From Tsukamurella sp. 1534 (GTDB taxonomy: Bacteria > Actinomycetota > Actinomycetes > Mycobacteriales > Mycobacteriaceae), in the NCBI RefSeq assembly GCF_000312385.1, contig NZ_HE997626.1, positions 1,600,711 through 1,664,710 on the forward strand: a stretch of DNA of 64,000 nucleotides. The letters run 5' to 3'. The translations under genes were made by a program, and so were the position numbers. Shown piece by piece: positions 25,635-35,494 of the stretch (positions within the stretch are counted from its first letter, which is position 1; every line of letters starts with the position of its first letter). The notes beneath the pieces are model-generated. The model saw nothing but the letters and a program-made list of their open reading frames with translations, was not told where the DNA came from and searched no databases.

Positions 25635-26735
25635 CTACTCCCCGACGATCTGCTCCGCCACGGCCTGCAGGGCCTCCAGGCTCGCCACCTCGAACGGCAG
25701 CGACGGGACGCCCACCACGGGAACCTCCGGGTTGGCCCCGACGAAGCCGCCCAGCATCTGGATCTCCCCCGAGGCGATCTCACCGCGCCACGCGTGCACC
25801 CGCACGACGCCCGCGGCGGTGCGGCCGGCACCGTCGTCGGCCAGGCGCCCGGCGGCCTCCTGCGCTGCCTGGACCGGCACGGTCGCGAGGCCGGGGTGGG
25901 TGCGGTTCACGATGAGGCCGGCGAGCGGCATCTGCTCGCCCGCGAGGCGCTGCACGAAGTAGGTGGCCTCCCGCAGCGTGTCCTCCTCCGGCGAGGCGAC
26001 CACGACGAACCGGGTGCTCGGCTGCGCGAGCATCGCGTACGTCCGGTCCGCCCGCTCCTGGAATCCGCCGATCAGGGTGTCCATCTGGGATACGAAACCG
26101 GATGCGTCCGAGAGCATCTGGCTGCCCACGATGGTCGACACCAGCTTCAGGGCCAGCCCCATCCCGCCGGACAGCATCCGCCCCACACCCCGGGTGGGGC
26201 CCGCGATCAGCTTCATCAGCCGCGAGTCCAGCATGGACCCGAAGCGCTTGGGCGCGTCCAGGAAGTCCAGCGCGTTGCGCGACGGCGGCGTGTCCACCAC
26301 CACCAGGTCCCAGCGCTCGTCGCCCACCAGCTGGCCCAGCTTCTCCATCGCCATGTACTCCTGCGTCCCGGAGAACGAGGAGGCCACGGTCTGATAGAAG
26401 GGGTTGTCCAGGATCTCCCGCGCGCGGTCGGCGTCCGCGTTCGACGTGACCATGTCGTCGAACGTGCGCTTCATGTCCAGCATCATCGCGTGCAGCGTCC
26501 CGGTTCCCGAGACCTCCACGGCCTGAGGCTCGTTCGTCAGGTCCGCGACGCCCAGCGCCTGCGCCAGGCGGCGCGCGGGATCGATCGTCAGCACCACCAC
26601 CCTGCGGCCGTGTTCGGCGGCCCACAGCGCCATCGCCGCCGCCGTGGTGGTCTTGCCCACTCCGCCGCTGCCGCAGCACACGACGACCCGGGTGTCCGGA
26701 TCCACAAGCTGCGGACCCATTTTCAGTTCGATCAC
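25635..26735 (-). CDS. ArsA-like ATPase (Rv3679/Rv3680 family), second gene of the pair
   Basis: A 366-residue P-loop ATPase of the ArsA/GET3 group. It has the deviant Walker [21 protein letters not shown], the switch-type [34 protein letters not shown] and IVNRTHP. The mycobacterial pair is annotated as an anion-transporting ATPase and linked to redox and glycerol stress. The GTG start overlaps the previous gene's stop (GTGA), so the two are translationally coupled and probably form a heteromer. Confidence 0.88.
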   Translation of the reverse strand: MIELKMGPQLVDPDTRVVVCCGSGGVGKTTTAAAMALWAAEHGRRVVVLTIDPARRLAQALGVADLTNEPQAVEVSGTGTLHAMMLDMKRTFDDMVTSNADADRAREILDNPFYQTVASSFSGTQEYMAMEKLGQLVGDERWDLVVVDTPPSRNALDFLDAPKRFGSMLDSRLMKLIAGPTRGVGRMLSGGMGLALKLVSTIVGSQMLSDASGFVSQMDTLIGGFQERADRTYAMLAQPSTRFVVVASPEEDTLREATYFVQRLAGEQMPLAGLIVNRTHPGLATVPVQAAQEAAGRLADDGAGRTAAGVVRVHAWRGEIASGEIQMLGGFVGANPEVPVVGVPSLPFEVASLEALQAVAEQIVGE

Positions 26736-27772
26736 TTGACCCCCGCCTCCGCCAGCACCTGCGCCAGATCGTAGACGCCCCCCAGGTCCACCCCGCCCGT
26801 GAGCAGCGGCAGTTCCAGGCGGCCCGCCGCGTCGATCGTGTCCAGGTCCTCCCGTGCCTCGTCCTGCCCCTGCACCGTCCGGGCGAACTGGATCGTCTCC
26901 GTGAGCAATCCGGCCAAGTCGCCGTCCGAGAGCGGCAGCCCGGCGTCCGCGAGCGCGGCCCGTACGCCCGGACCGTCGACGGTGCCGTCGGTGGCCGCGG
27001 CGAGCTCGCCCTCGTCGAGCAGCTGCGGCAGCGTCCGGTTCACCACGACGGCGCCCACCCGCAGATCGAGCTCGTGCAGCTCGCGCATCGCCTCCGCGGT
27101 CTCCTGCAGCGGCAGCGATTCCAGCAGCGTCACCAGGTGGATCGCGGTGTCGGGGGAGTGCAGCAGGCGCACCACCCGGTCGGCCTGGCCGGCGATGGGG
27201 CCGGCCTTGGCGATCTCCTTCATCGCGCGGGTCACGTCCAGGAACTTGCCGATCCGGCCCGTGGGGGGCGCGTCCACCACCACCGCGTCGTAGGCGTAGC
27301 GCCCGTCCTTCCCGCGGCGCTGCGTGCACTCCATGATCTTGCCGGTGATGAGGATGTCCTTGAGGCCCGGCGCCAGCGTCGTCGCGAATTCGATCGCGCC
27401 GATCGACTTCAGCGCCCGCGCCGCGAGGCCCATCCCGTAATTCGTCTTGAGGTAGTCGAGGAACGTGGCCTCCACATCCATCGGCAGGGCGTACACCTCG
27501 CCGTCCCCGTGCGCCGTCGCGATCTTCGACTCCGTCGGCGGAAGGGCCTCCAACTCGAAGGTCGGGGCGATGCCCGCGCGGCCTTCGACCTCGACGAGCA
27601 GAACCCGTTTCCCGCCCGCAGCCAGGGCCAGGGCCAGGGCGGACGCCACCGTCGACTTGCCGGTCCCGCCCTTGCCGGAGACGAAGTGCAACCGCGCACC
27701 GCGGAGCTCCTCGGGCCAGGTCGTCGCCGCCTCCCGTGCGACCCCTCCCGGGCCCACCTCGCTCACCACCAC
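26732..27772 (-). CDS. ArsA-like ATPase (Rv3679/Rv3680 family), first gene of the pair
   Basis: A 346-residue ATPase with Walker [36 protein letters not shown], and [17 protein letters not shown]. The loop carries the signature lysine of the MinD/ArsA type. Three in-frame GTGs lie close together. The outermost (27772) is six bases from a minus-strand -10 box TATGCT, so I take a leaderless start there. Followed directly by its partner ATPase. Confidence 0.87.
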   Translation of the reverse strand: MVVSEVGPGGVAREAATTWPEELRGARLHFVSGKGGTGKSTVASALALALAAGGKRVLLVEVEGRAGIAPTFELEALPPTESKIATAHGDGEVYALPMDVEATFLDYLKTNYGMGLAARALKSIGAIEFATTLAPGLKDILITGKIMECTQRRGKDGRYAYDAVVVDAPPTGRIGKFLDVTRAMKEIAKAGPIAGQADRVVRLLHSPDTAIHLVTLLESLPLQETAEAMRELHELDLRVGAVVVNRTLPQLLDEGELAAATDGTVDGPGVRAALADAGLPLSDGDLAGLLTETIQFARTVQGQDEAREDLDTIDAAGRLELPLLTGGVDLGGVYDLAQVLAEAGVK

Positions 27773-27895
27773 GTTCGCAGCATATCCACACCACCGGTTC
27801 ACGACGTTGCGATAGGGGCAACCTCGCGGTCCGTCCCCGCGAACCCGATCGGGCACGGGCGCGCCGTATCGGGGCGGGGTGGATAGGGTGAACCC

Positions 27896-28060
27896 ATGAG
27901 CGAGAAGACCACGTGGGAGTACTCCACCATCCCCCTCCTGACCCATGCCACCAAGCAGATCCTCGACACCTGGGGCGCCGACGGCTGGGAGCTGGTCACC
28001 GTGTTGCCCGGCCCCACCGGCGAGCAGCACGTCGCGTACATGAAGCGGGCCACGTCGTGA
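27896..28060 (+). CDS. DUF4177 small protein (Rv3678A-like)
   Basis: A 54-residue protein with the DUF4177 pattern: [20 protein letters not shown], then [16 protein letters not shown]. Function unknown. The ATG is six bases after a TAGGGT -10 box, suggesting a leaderless mRNA. The stop overlaps the GTG of the RidA-like gene, matching the mycobacterial gene order. Confidence 0.85.
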   Translation: MSEKTTWEYSTIPLLTHATKQILDTWGADGWELVTVLPGPTGEQHVAYMKRATS

Positions 28061-28524
28061 CCACGCCGTCCGCCCGCCTCGCCGAACTCGGCGTCACGCT
28101 CCCCGAGGTCGTGCCGCCGCTCGCCGCGTACGTGCCGGCCACGCAGGTGGGCGACTTCGTCTACACCTCCGGGCAGCTGCCCCTGCGCGACGGCGAGCTG
28201 ACGGCCGTCGGCAAGGTCAGCGAGAACGCCGAGGGCCTCGTGCACGTGGACGACGCGGTGTTCGCGGCCCGGCAGTGCGCCCTCAACGCCCTCGCGGCCA
28301 TCCACGGGCTCGTCGGGATCGACGCGGTCAAGCGGATCGTCAAGGTCACCGGCTACGTGGCGTCCGCGCCCGGGTTCTCCGATCAGGCGGTCGTGCTCAA
28401 CGGTGCCTCGCTGTTCCTCGGGGAGGTCTTCGGGGAGGCGGGCACGCACGTCCGGTCCGCCGTCGGCGTCGCGGAGCTCCCGCTCGGCGCGCCCGTCGAG
28501 GTCGAGCTCACGGTCCAGGTATGA
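28057..28524 (+). CDS. RidA/YjgF-family protein
   Basis: A 155-residue protein of the RidA-like superfamily, whose founding members hydrolyse reactive enamines/imines. It has VGDFVYTSGQLPLRDGEL, ARQCALNALAAIHG and GEAGTHVRSAVGVAELPLGA. The arginine in THVRSAVG is the conserved substrate-binding residue. It is coupled on both sides by start/stop overlaps (DUF4177 and MBL genes). The exact substrate is unknown. Confidence 0.88.
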   Translation: MTTPSARLAELGVTLPEVVPPLAAYVPATQVGDFVYTSGQLPLRDGELTAVGKVSENAEGLVHVDDAVFAARQCALNALAAIHGLVGIDAVKRIVKVTGYVASAPGFSDQAVVLNGASLFLGEVFGEAGTHVRSAVGVAELPLGAPVEVELTVQV

Positions 28525-29339
28525 CGGGCCATCCCGCCCCGAAGGAGCTGCGCGAGGTCACGCCGTACGCGGCCGTGATGCTCTGCGACAACCCGTCGGT
28601 GATGACGCTCGAGGGCACCAACACGTGGATCCTGCGGGCGCCGGGGCGGGAGGAGTCGGTGGTCGTGGACCCCGGCCCCGACGATAAGAAGCACCTCAAG
28701 CGCGTCGCGGCGGCGGCGGGCACCGTCGCCCTGACCCTGGTGACGCACCGGCACAAGGACCACACCGGCGGCCTCAAGCGGTGGGAGGAGCTCACCCGCA
28801 GCCCCATTCGCGCGTACGCGCCGAAGTACTGCGTGAACACCGCGACGCCGCTGCGCGGCGGTGAGACGATCACCGTCGCCGGCCTGCGGATCGGGGTGCT
28901 GCACACCCCGGGCCACACGGCGGACTCGCTGAGCTTCCTGGTCGACCACGCCGACGAGGACGGGCCCGGAGCGCTCGTCTCCGGTGACACCCTCCTCGGG
29001 CGCGGCACGACGGTGCTCGACGGGAAGGACGGCACGCTCGCCGACTACCTCGGCTCGCTCGACCTGCTGGCGACGGTGGCCGCGGGCCGGGTCCTGCTTC
29101 CGGGGCACGGCCCCGATCTGCCCGACGCGTCGCCCGTCGTCGCCGGCTACACCACTCACCGGCACGAACGCCTGCAGCAGGTCCGCGACGCGCTGGTCGA
29201 GATGGGCGTCACCGCCGAGGACGCGAAGCCCATGAAGGTGGTCAAGCACGTCTACCGCGATGTCTCCAAGAAGGCGTGGCCCGCGGCGAAGATGTCCGTC
29301 AAGGTGCAACTGGAGTACCTGGCCGAACAGCAGGGGTGA
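28521..29339 (+). CDS. MBL-fold metallohydrolase (Rv3677c-like)
   Basis: A 272-residue metallo-beta-lactamase-fold protein of the LACTB2-like group. Zinc ligands are THRHKDHTGG (HxHxDH), HTPGHTADS, SGDTLLGRG and LLPGHGPD. LACTB2-type enzymes are endoribonucleases and others are glyoxalase-like; the sequence does not decide. The ATG overlaps the RidA-like stop. Confidence 0.88.
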   Translation: MTGHPAPKELREVTPYAAVMLCDNPSVMTLEGTNTWILRAPGREESVVVDPGPDDKKHLKRVAAAAGTVALTLVTHRHKDHTGGLKRWEELTRSPIRAYAPKYCVNTATPLRGGETITVAGLRIGVLHTPGHTADSLSFLVDHADEDGPGALVSGDTLLGRGTTVLDGKDGTLADYLGSLDLLATVAAGRVLLPGHGPDLPDASPVVAGYTTHRHERLQQVRDALVEMGVTAEDAKPMKVVKHVYRDVSKKAWPAAKMSVKVQLEYLAEQQG

Positions 29340-29344
29340 ACGCA

Positions 29345-29381
29345 GCAGCCCCGCCGCGCCGAGGAGGCGGGGCGGGGCTGC
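29345..29381. terminator. strong hairpin between convergent MBL and crp genes
   Basis: GCAGCCCCGCC (29345-29355) pairs perfectly with GGCGGGGCTGC (29371-29381) around a 15-base loop. No T-run follows on the plus strand, as is common in high-GC actinobacteria. It can act for both strands. Confidence 0.65.
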
Positions 29382-29411
29382 GGTGCGTTCGGGCTCGGCC
29401 CGCGGGCGGGG

Positions 29412-30086
29412 TCAGCGCGCGCGGCGGGCGAGGCGCTCGCTGTCCGTGATGACCACGGACTTGCCCTCGAGGCGGAGCCAGCCGCGGTGCGCGAAATCGG
29501 CCAGCGCCTTGTTCACGGTCTCGCGGGAGGCGCCCACGAGCTGGGCGATCTCCTCCTGGGTCAGGTCGTGCGTGACTCGCAGGGCGCCGTTCTCGTGCGT
29601 GCCGAAGCGCTGCGCCAGCTGCAGCAGCTGCTTGGCGACGCGGCCCGGGACGTCCGTGAAGATGAGGTCCGCCAGGTTGTTGTTGGTGCGGCGCAGGCGC
29701 CGCGCGAGCACGCGCAGCAGCTGCTCGGCGATCTCGGGCCGGTCGCGGATCCACGAGCGCAGGGCCTCGCGGTCCATCGTCATCGCGCGCACCTCGGTGA
29801 TGCAGGTGGCGCTCGACGTACGGGGGCCCGGGTCGAAGATCGACATCTCACCGAACATGTCCGACGGGCCCATCACCGACAGCAGGTTCTCCCTGCCGTC
29901 GGGCGAGCGGCGCCCGAGCTTCACCTTGCCGGACAGGATGATGTACAGCCGGTCGCCGGGCTCGCCCTCGTTGAAGATCACATGACCACGGGGGTAATCC
30001 ACCTCGTGCAGATCCTTGGTGAGCGCATCGATAGCGCTCGGCTCGACACCCTGAAAAATGCCGGCCCGCGCCAGGACCTCGTCCAC
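29412..30086 (-). CDS. crp: cAMP receptor protein, global transcription regulator
   Basis: A 224-residue CRP/FNR regulator, the same length as M. tuberculosis Rv3676. The cyclic-nucleotide domain contains [20 protein letters not shown] and [17 protein letters not shown] (phosphate-binding cassette with the Arg-Thr-Ser-Ser). The helix-turn-helix is [20 protein letters not shown]. It binds TGTGA-N6-TCACA-type sites, several candidates for which occur in this window. The GTG at 30086 has GGAAGAGG upstream and fixes the family length. Confidence 0.95.
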   Translation of the reverse strand: MDEVLARAGIFQGVEPSAIDALTKDLHEVDYPRGHVIFNEGEPGDRLYIILSGKVKLGRRSPDGRENLLSVMGPSDMFGEMSIFDPGPRTSSATCITEVRAMTMDREALRSWIRDRPEIAEQLLRVLARRLRRTNNNLADLIFTDVPGRVAKQLLQLAQRFGTHENGALRVTHDLTQEEIAQLVGASRETVNKALADFAHRGWLRLEGKSVVITDSERLARRAR

Positions 30087-30150
30087 GGGGTACCTCTTCC
30101 TCGATCTTCCCGATTCCGCGACGCTTCCCGCCGCTCCTGATGACTGTGTG

Positions 30151-30190
30151 AGTCTATGCACCGGTCCGTTCCGATGTGGGAAATCGCACA
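30151..30190 (-). promoter_or_regulatory. crp promoter with CRP-like dyad
   Basis: A minus-strand -10 box TAGACT (30156-30151) would start transcription about 60 bases before the crp GTG. The dyad TGTGG-N6-GCACA (30175-30190) is centred near -38 relative to that start, close to a class II activator position. It matches eight of ten consensus half-site bases, which suggests autoregulation. Confidence 0.4.
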
Positions 30191-30299
30191 GACGGCTCAA
30201 TGAACCTTACCCGGTCACCTCGTGTGTAGCACGCCGACCAGCCCGCGGCCGTGAGCTCGGCTACGAATCGCCGACGGGGCGCCCCCGGGGCGCCCAGAT

Positions 30300-30515
30300 T
30301 CAGCTCGCGCGGCGCTCGGCGCCGCCGTCGAGGTTCAGGCTGTCGATCGCCTTGGGCAGCCCGATGGTCGCGAGGGTCTCCACGTCCGGAGTCTCGTCGT
30401 CGCCCGGCTGCGCCGGCACGGGCCTGTCGGCGGTGACCGATGACTCGACGCGTTGCATGAACAACGCGAACAGCATCAGTACCACCGGGAACAGCAACCC
30501 GAGCAATCCTTGCAT
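30300..30515 (-). CDS. small membrane protein in the Rv3675 position
   Basis: A 71-residue protein with an N-terminal transmembrane helix (about residues 3-20) and a polar tail. It sits between nth and crp with the orientation expected for the Rv3675 homologue, but I judge this by position rather than sequence. A -10 box TACTGT lies five bases upstream of the ATG, so the start is likely leaderless. Confidence 0.6.
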   Translation of the reverse strand: MQGLLGLLFPVVLMLFALFMQRVESSVTADRPVPAQPGDDETPDVETLATIGLPKAIDSLNLDGGAERRAS

Positions 30516-30590
30516 GCCGGACAGTAAACACAGCGAAGGTCTCGATACGGCAACGGACCGGATACGGCAACGTCGTTAGAATCGGTTCCC

Positions 30591-31361
30591 ATGCCCCAGG
30601 AGCCGGAGTCCCCCCTCGCGCTGGTGCGTCGCGCCCGCAGGATGAATCGGACACTGGCGACGGCGTTTCCGCACGTGTACTGCGAACTCGACTTCACCAC
30701 GCCGCTCGAACTGTCGGTCGCGACGATCCTCTCGGCGCAGTGCACCGACGTGCGCGTGAATCAAGTCACACCGGCGTTGTTCGCGAAGTACCGCACGGCC
30801 GCCGACTACGCCGGGGCCCAGCGCGCCGAGCTCGAGGAGTACATCCGCTCGACGGGCTTCTACCGCAACAAGGCCACGTCGATCATGGGCCTCGGGCAGG
30901 CCCTCGTCGACAGGTTCGACGGAGAGGTCCCGCGCACCATGAAGGAACTCGTGACCCTGCCGGGATTCGGCCGCAAGACGGCGAACGTGATCCTGGGCAA
31001 CGCCTTCGACGTGCCTGGCATCACCGTGGACACCCACTTCAGCCGCCTCGTGCACCGCTGGGAGTGGACGGAGGAGAAGGACCCGGTGAAGATCGAGCAC
31101 GCCGTCGGCGAGCTCATCCCGCGCAAGGAGTGGACGCTGCTGTCGCACCGCGTGATCTTCCACGGCCGCCGCGTCTGCCACGCCCGCAAACCCGCGTGCG
31201 GGATATGCGTGCTGGCCAAGGACTGCCCGGCGTTCGGGGCCGGCCCCGTCGACCCGGTGGAGGCCGCCGAGCTCGTCAAGGGCCCCGAGCGGGAGCACCT
31301 CCTGGAGATCGCACCGGCCCCGCCGCGCCGGCGCCGACCGCGGGCCGGAGCGCCGCGATGA
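30591..31361 (+). CDS. nth: endonuclease III
   Basis: A 256-residue base-excision repair glycosylase/AP lyase for oxidised pyrimidines. The helix-hairpin-helix with catalytic lysine is [17 protein letters not shown]; the catalytic aspartate is in TVDTHFSRL. The [4Fe-4S] cluster is C-x6-C-x2-C-x5-C ([17 protein letters not shown]). A basic tail follows. TAGAAT ends about a dozen bases upstream of the ATG, so a very short or no leader is likely. The next gene's ATG overlaps the stop. Confidence 0.95.
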   Translation: MPQEPESPLALVRRARRMNRTLATAFPHVYCELDFTTPLELSVATILSAQCTDVRVNQVTPALFAKYRTAADYAGAQRAELEEYIRSTGFYRNKATSIMGLGQALVDRFDGEVPRTMKELVTLPGFGRKTANVILGNAFDVPGITVDTHFSRLVHRWEWTEEKDPVKIEHAVGELIPRKEWTLLSHRVIFHGRRVCHARKPACGICVLAKDCPAFGAGPVDPVEAAELVKGPEREHLLEIAPAPPRRRRPRAGAPR

Positions 31362-32053
31362 GCGGCACCGAACCCGGCGACGATCCCACCCCGCTGCTGC
31401 CCGGAGAGAAGCCCGGCCGGCTCTCCGGCACCACCCGCTGGCTCATCGTGTGCGCCGTCCTCGCGCTCGCCCTCGGCGTCGCGATCTGGCCCCGCGAATC
31501 CGGCGACGGGGGCCCGGCGCCGGAACCGTCCGGCGCACCGTCGGCCAGCGTGAGCCCCGGGGAACTGGGCGCCGCCCGCGGCAGGGCCGCCCTGCCTCCG
31601 TGCCCGACGGGCCCCGGCCCCGCCGCGGGCCCGCTCGCCGGGCTCACCCTCGACTGCCTCGGCGACGGCCGCCCCGTCGACGTGGGCGCCGCGCTCGCGG
31701 GGAAGCCCGCGCTGGTGAACGTGTGGGCGTACTGGTGCGGCCCCTGCCGCACCGAGCTCCCCGCCCTGGGCGAATTCGCCGGACGCGCGGGCGATCGGCT
31801 GTCCGTGCTCACGGTGCATGCTGACCCGAACCCGGCGTTCGCGCTGGACCTGCTCACCGAGCTGAACGTGAAGATCCCGACGGTGGAGGACCCGCGGGCC
31901 CGGGTCGCGACACTGCTCGGCGCCCCGCGCGCGTACCCCGTGACCGTTCTGTTGCGCGCCGATGGCACTGTGGCCGGTGTGCACGCACGACCTTTCACCT
32001 CCGCGGACGACGTGGCCGCGGTGGTCCGCGATCAGCTGGGGATCGCCCTGTGA
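31358..32053 (+). CDS. membrane-anchored thioredoxin-like protein (TlpA/ResA type, Rv3673c-like)
   Basis: A 231-residue protein: one N-terminal transmembrane helix (about 27-45), a Pro/Ser-rich spacer, then a thioredoxin fold with active site [16 protein letters not shown]. The cis-proline region reads [12 protein letters not shown]. It would reduce or oxidise disulphides outside the membrane. Start and stop both overlap the neighbouring genes (nth, NUDIX), so this is a tight operon. Confidence 0.88.
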   Translation: MSGTEPGDDPTPLLPGEKPGRLSGTTRWLIVCAVLALALGVAIWPRESGDGGPAPEPSGAPSASVSPGELGAARGRAALPPCPTGPGPAAGPLAGLTLDCLGDGRPVDVGAALAGKPALVNVWAYWCGPCRTELPALGEFAGRAGDRLSVLTVHADPNPAFALDLLTELNVKIPTVEDPRARVATLLGAPRAYPVTVLLRADGTVAGVHARPFTSADDVAAVVRDQLGIAL

Positions 32054-32760
32054 CCGCCCCGGCGTGGCTGGACCCGCTGCTGGGGAACCTGGGGGATGTC
32101 AGCGACGAGCTGCGGCGCCGCGGCGGCGCCGTGGCCGCGCTGCAACGCGTCCGGAAGCCGCGCCGGGCGTCCGTGCTGATCGTGTTCGACGGTGACCCGT
32201 CGGCCGCCGGCGACGCCCCGCCTCAGGACGCGACGGTGCTGCTCACGCAGCGTGCGTCGGCGCTGCGCCAGCACTCGGGCCAGGTCGCGTTCCCCGGCGG
32301 CGCCCGCGACCCCGAGGACGCCGACGACGTGGCCGCCGCGCTGCGCGAGGCCGAGGAGGAGACGGGCCTGGACCCGGCCTCGGTGGACGTGCTCACCGCG
32401 CTCGACCCCATCGAGGTGCCGGTGTCCGGGTTCGACGTGGTCCCCGTGATCGCGTTCGGCGCCCGCCCGTCGACGGTGCGCGTCGTGGACACCGGGGAGA
32501 CCGCGCTGGTCCGGCGCGTGCCGCTGACCGAGCTGGTGGATCCCGCCAACAGGTTCATGGTGCGCAAATCGTTCTACCGCGGGCCCGCGTTCGCGGTCGG
32601 CCCGATGCTGGTGTGGGGCTTCACGGGAGGCCTGCTGACCGCGCTCATCGCCGCGGCGGGCTGGGAGCGGCCCTGGGACACCGACGACGTGCGGCCCCTG
32701 ACCGACGAGGTCCGGGCCGCCGCCGAGCGCGCCGAGAACTGGCAGGAGGGCGTGCGATGA
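32050..32760 (+). CDS. NUDIX hydrolase, CoA pyrophosphatase-like (Rv3672c-like)
   Basis: A 236-residue NUDIX protein. The catalytic box GGARDPEDADDVAAALREAE, continuing EETGLDPASV, fits G-x5-E-x7-REUXEExGU. The preceding LLTQRASALRQHSGQVAFPG is the UPF0035-type signature of CoA diphosphatases. The GTG start and the stop overlap the neighbours. Confidence 0.88.
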   Translation: MTAPAWLDPLLGNLGDVSDELRRRGGAVAALQRVRKPRRASVLIVFDGDPSAAGDAPPQDATVLLTQRASALRQHSGQVAFPGGARDPEDADDVAAALREAEEETGLDPASVDVLTALDPIEVPVSGFDVVPVIAFGARPSTVRVVDTGETALVRRVPLTELVDPANRFMVRKSFYRGPAFAVGPMLVWGFTGGLLTALIAAAGWERPWDTDDVRPLTDEVRAAAERAENWQEGVR

Positions 32761-33956
32761 CGGGCTCGACGTGGGTCGATCTCGTCGTCATCGCGCTCGT
32801 GCTGGTGGCGGCGGTGTCCGGGTACCGGCAGGGTGCAGCCGCGTCGGTGCTGGCGTTCATCGGCGTGGTGCTGGGCGCCGCCGCCGGCGTGCTGCTGGCT
32901 CCGCACGTGCTCGGCTCGGTCACCGATGCCCGCGGGCGGGTGCTGCTGGGTGTGGGCCTGCTCGCGGGGCTGGTGATCATCGGCGAGCTCTCGGGCATGG
33001 TGCTCGGCCGGGTGGTGCGCAGCTCGATCCGCGGGCCGGGTCTGCGGGCCGCGGATTCCAGCGTGGGGGCCCTCGTCCAGGTGGGGGCGCTGCTCGTCGC
33101 GGCCTGGCTGGTGGCGATCCCGCTCACCTCCGCGGCCGCCCCGTCCGTGTCGAGGGCGGTCAACGGCTCCTCGATCCTCTCCGGCGTCAACAAGGTCGCG
33201 CAGCGCGCCGGGATGGACGACCTCCCGCAGAAGTTCGCCGCGATCATCGACGACTCCGGCCTGCCGCAGGCGCTGGGCCCGTTCGTGAAGACCCCCGTCG
33301 TCAACGTGGACGTGCCCGAGCGCGTCGAGTTCGCCGATCCGGCGGTGCAGCGGGTGCGGTCCTCGGTCGTGCGGATCGACGGCCAGGCGCCCGGCTGCGG
33401 CCGCGCCCTCGAAGGCTCCGGTTTCGTCGCGACACCCGGCCGGGTGGTGACGAACGCCCACGTCGTGGCGGGGACGCAGACGGTGCAGGTGACCGTGGAC
33501 GGCACGAAGAAGTACAGCGCGCAGGTCGTCTACTTCGACCCGCAGACCGACGTGGCGGTGCTCGCCGTCCCGAACATGCAGGCCAAGCCGCTGCGGATCG
33601 TGTTCAACGGCGCGAACCCGGGGGATCCGGGGTTCGTGCTCGGCTATCCGGGCGGGGGGCCGCTCACGCTGTCGTCGTCGCGGGTGCGCAGCCAGCAGAG
33701 CCTGGACGGCCGCAACATCTACCGGGACGCGGAGGTGCGTCGCGACGTCTACCTGCTGCGCGGCCAGGTGCGCCCGGGCAACTCGGGCGGACCCATGTTC
33801 GACCGCCAGGGCAACGTGGTGGGCGTGATCTTCGGCGTGGCGGTCGACGATCCGGACACCGCGTTCGCGCTCACCGCCAAGCAGGTGGAGCCGGCGCTGC
33901 AGGCGGCGCCCGGGTTGACCGCCGGGGTCCAGACGGGCGACTGCGTCAACCGGTAG
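32757..33956 (+). CDS. marP: membrane serine protease MarP
   Basis: A 399-residue protein with four N-terminal transmembrane helices and a periplasmic chymotrypsin-like protease. The triad is His235 (TNAHVVAG), Asp265 (PQTDVAVL) and Ser343 (RPGNSGGPMF), close to the M. tuberculosis MarP numbering. MarP is needed for acid and oxidative-stress resistance there and cleaves the peptidoglycan hydrolase RipA. A RipA-like gene occurs on the island at 57.4-58.9 kb. The ATG overlaps the NUDIX stop. Confidence 0.93.
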   Translation: MTGSTWVDLVVIALVLVAAVSGYRQGAAASVLAFIGVVLGAAAGVLLAPHVLGSVTDARGRVLLGVGLLAGLVIIGELSGMVLGRVVRSSIRGPGLRAADSSVGALVQVGALLVAAWLVAIPLTSAAAPSVSRAVNGSSILSGVNKVAQRAGMDDLPQKFAAIIDDSGLPQALGPFVKTPVVNVDVPERVEFADPAVQRVRSSVVRIDGQAPGCGRALEGSGFVATPGRVVTNAHVVAGTQTVQVTVDGTKKYSAQVVYFDPQTDVAVLAVPNMQAKPLRIVFNGANPGDPGFVLGYPGGGPLTLSSSRVRSQQSLDGRNIYRDAEVRRDVYLLRGQVRPGNSGGPMFDRQGNVVGVIFGVAVDDPDTAFALTAKQVEPALQAAPGLTAGVQTGDCVNR

Positions 33957-33966
33957 GCCGGGCGGT

Positions 33967-34965
33967 TCAGGGCAGCAGCCGGGGCCCGGGCAGGGCCCGC
34001 AGGAAGTCCACGAGCTGCGGCCCGACGGTGCGCGGCGCCTCCTCGTGGGCGTAATGGCCGGCGCCGTCGACGGCCCGGACGCGGTAGTCGTTCGCCCAGT
34101 CGTGGCTGGAGTACACGGGCTGCGGCAGCACGTACGGGTCGTCCTCGCCGCGGAACGCGAGCACGGGGATGTGCAGCCGCTGGTTCATCCGGTTGAGGAA
34201 CCTGCTCCCGTCGGGCCGGAACTGGCTGCGCCAGGCCCAGCGCGCGTACTCCAGGGCGGAGTGCGCGGTGCCGGGGATCCGGATGGCGCTGCGGTACCGG
34301 TCGACGGCGTCGATGTAGTCGGCGGTGCGGCGCCACGTCGCGCCGCTGCGGGCCTCGATGAGTTGCGCGATCTCGGCCCCGTCGTCGCGGGTGAGCCGGT
34401 CCTCGGCGACGCGGGGCAGCTGCGCGAAGGTGATCGGGCCGAGCATCGCCGAGCGCTGGTCCTTGTTGCGGATCGCGGAGCGCTTGAGCGCGATCGGGTG
34501 CGGCGAGGAGATCATGGTGAGCGCGGAGACCACCCGCGGATGGAGGGTGGCCGTGGCCCAGCAGCCGAGGCCGCCCTCGCCGTGCCCGACGAGCGCCGCG
34601 GAGGTGTGGCCCAGGGCGCGGACGAGGCCGCTCACGTCGCCGGCCAGGGTCCAGCCGTCGTAGCCGCGGGGCGGCTTGTCGCTGTCGCCGTAGCCGCGCA
34701 GGTCCACGGCCACGGCGCGGTGGCCCGCGTCGTGGACGACGGGCATGAGGTGGCGCCAACTCCACCAGAATCCGCCGAAGCCGTGCAGGAACACCACGAG
34801 GGGACGGTCGTGCGGTGCCTGCGCGTCGGCGGCGTTCGATGCGCCGTCGACGGGGCCCTCCGGGCGGTACTCGACGGCGTGCAGGCGGATGCCGTTCGCG
34901 CGCACGTCGAGGTGCTCCCACGGTCCGGGGAACCGGACGCTGGACGGATCGGGACTGGTCACCAC
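33967..34965 (-). CDS. ephE: alpha/beta hydrolase of the EphE (putative epoxide hydrolase) family
   Basis: A 332-residue alpha/beta hydrolase in the Rv3670 position. It has HGFGGFWWSWRHLMPV for the oxyanion region, DLRGYGDSDKPPRGYDG, and a C-terminal DGAGHYAHEEAP histidine. The nucleophile elbow reads LVGHGEGGLG: the position that is Asp in true epoxide hydrolases, or Ser in esterases, is Gly. Epoxide hydrolase activity is therefore doubtful. Convergent with marP, with ten bases between stops. Confidence 0.8.
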   Translation of the reverse strand: MVTSPDPSSVRFPGPWEHLDVRANGIRLHAVEYRPEGPVDGASNAADAQAPHDRPLVVFLHGFGGFWWSWRHLMPVVHDAGHRAVAVDLRGYGDSDKPPRGYDGWTLAGDVSGLVRALGHTSAALVGHGEGGLGCWATATLHPRVVSALTMISSPHPIALKRSAIRNKDQRSAMLGPITFAQLPRVAEDRLTRDDGAEIAQLIEARSGATWRRTADYIDAVDRYRSAIRIPGTAHSALEYARWAWRSQFRPDGSRFLNRMNQRLHIPVLAFRGEDDPYVLPQPVYSSHDWANDYRVRAVDGAGHYAHEEAPRTVGPQLVDFLRALPGPRLLP

Positions 34966-34996
34966 GGGTACCTCGTGGCCGGGCGGCCGGGCCCGG

Positions 34997-35494
34997 TCAG
35001 GACTGCTTGGCCGGCGCCGAGGACGCCCCGGCCGCCGCCTTCGCGTCCGACGACAGCAGGGACTGCGACTGCTTGAGCGACTCGATCGTCTTCTGCGGTC
35101 CGCGGATCCGCTTGACCTTGAGGTAGCCGAGCAGCGCGGCGACGCCCGCCACGACGATCATCAGGACGAACACGATCAGCGCGGAGGCCCACATCGGCAG
35201 CCACACGTTGAGCAGCCAGGTGAGGAAAAAGAAGAAGAAGAACGACGAGTACAGCGCGACCACGCCGGCTATCGCGAAGAACGCCGACCCGGTGGCCGCC
35301 TTCTTCACGTCCTGGACGGTCTCGGCCTTCGCCAGTTCGACCTCGGCCCGGACCAGCGAGGACACCTGCGCCGATGCGTCGCGCACCAGGCTGCCGATGG
35401 AGGGCTCGCCGGTCGAGGTCACGTTCGGATCGGTGAGGGGGATCGCCGAAAGGGTCTTCGGCGTTCCGGTGGTGGGTGTGCTGTCCAAGCTCAC
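34997..35494 (-). CDS. phage-holin-superfamily-like membrane protein (DUF1469/Rv3669 type)
   Basis: A 165-residue protein with a polar N-terminus (SIGSLVRDASAQVSSLVRAE), an amphipathic helix, then two transmembrane segments separated by a short turn (FFFFFFLTWLLNVWLP and ALIVFVLMIVVAGVAALLG). This is the actinobacterial holin-X pattern of housekeeping membrane proteins; it is not a phage gene. Function unknown. The six consecutive phenylalanines are unusual for such GC-rich DNA. Confidence 0.82.
   Translation of the reverse strand: MSLDSTPTTGTPKTLSAIPLTDPNVTSTGEPSIGSLVRDASAQVSSLVRAEVELAKAETVQDVKKAATGSAFFAIAGVVALYSSFFFFFFLTWLLNVWLPMWASALIVFVLMIVVAGVAALLGYLKVKRIRGPQKTIESLKQSQSLLSSDAKAAAGASSAPAKQS

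Noticed and set aside
34997-35494. Holin-like gene as evidence for a prophage
   Set aside because: It is the chromosomal Rv3669-type protein in conserved gene order; no other phage genes are nearby.
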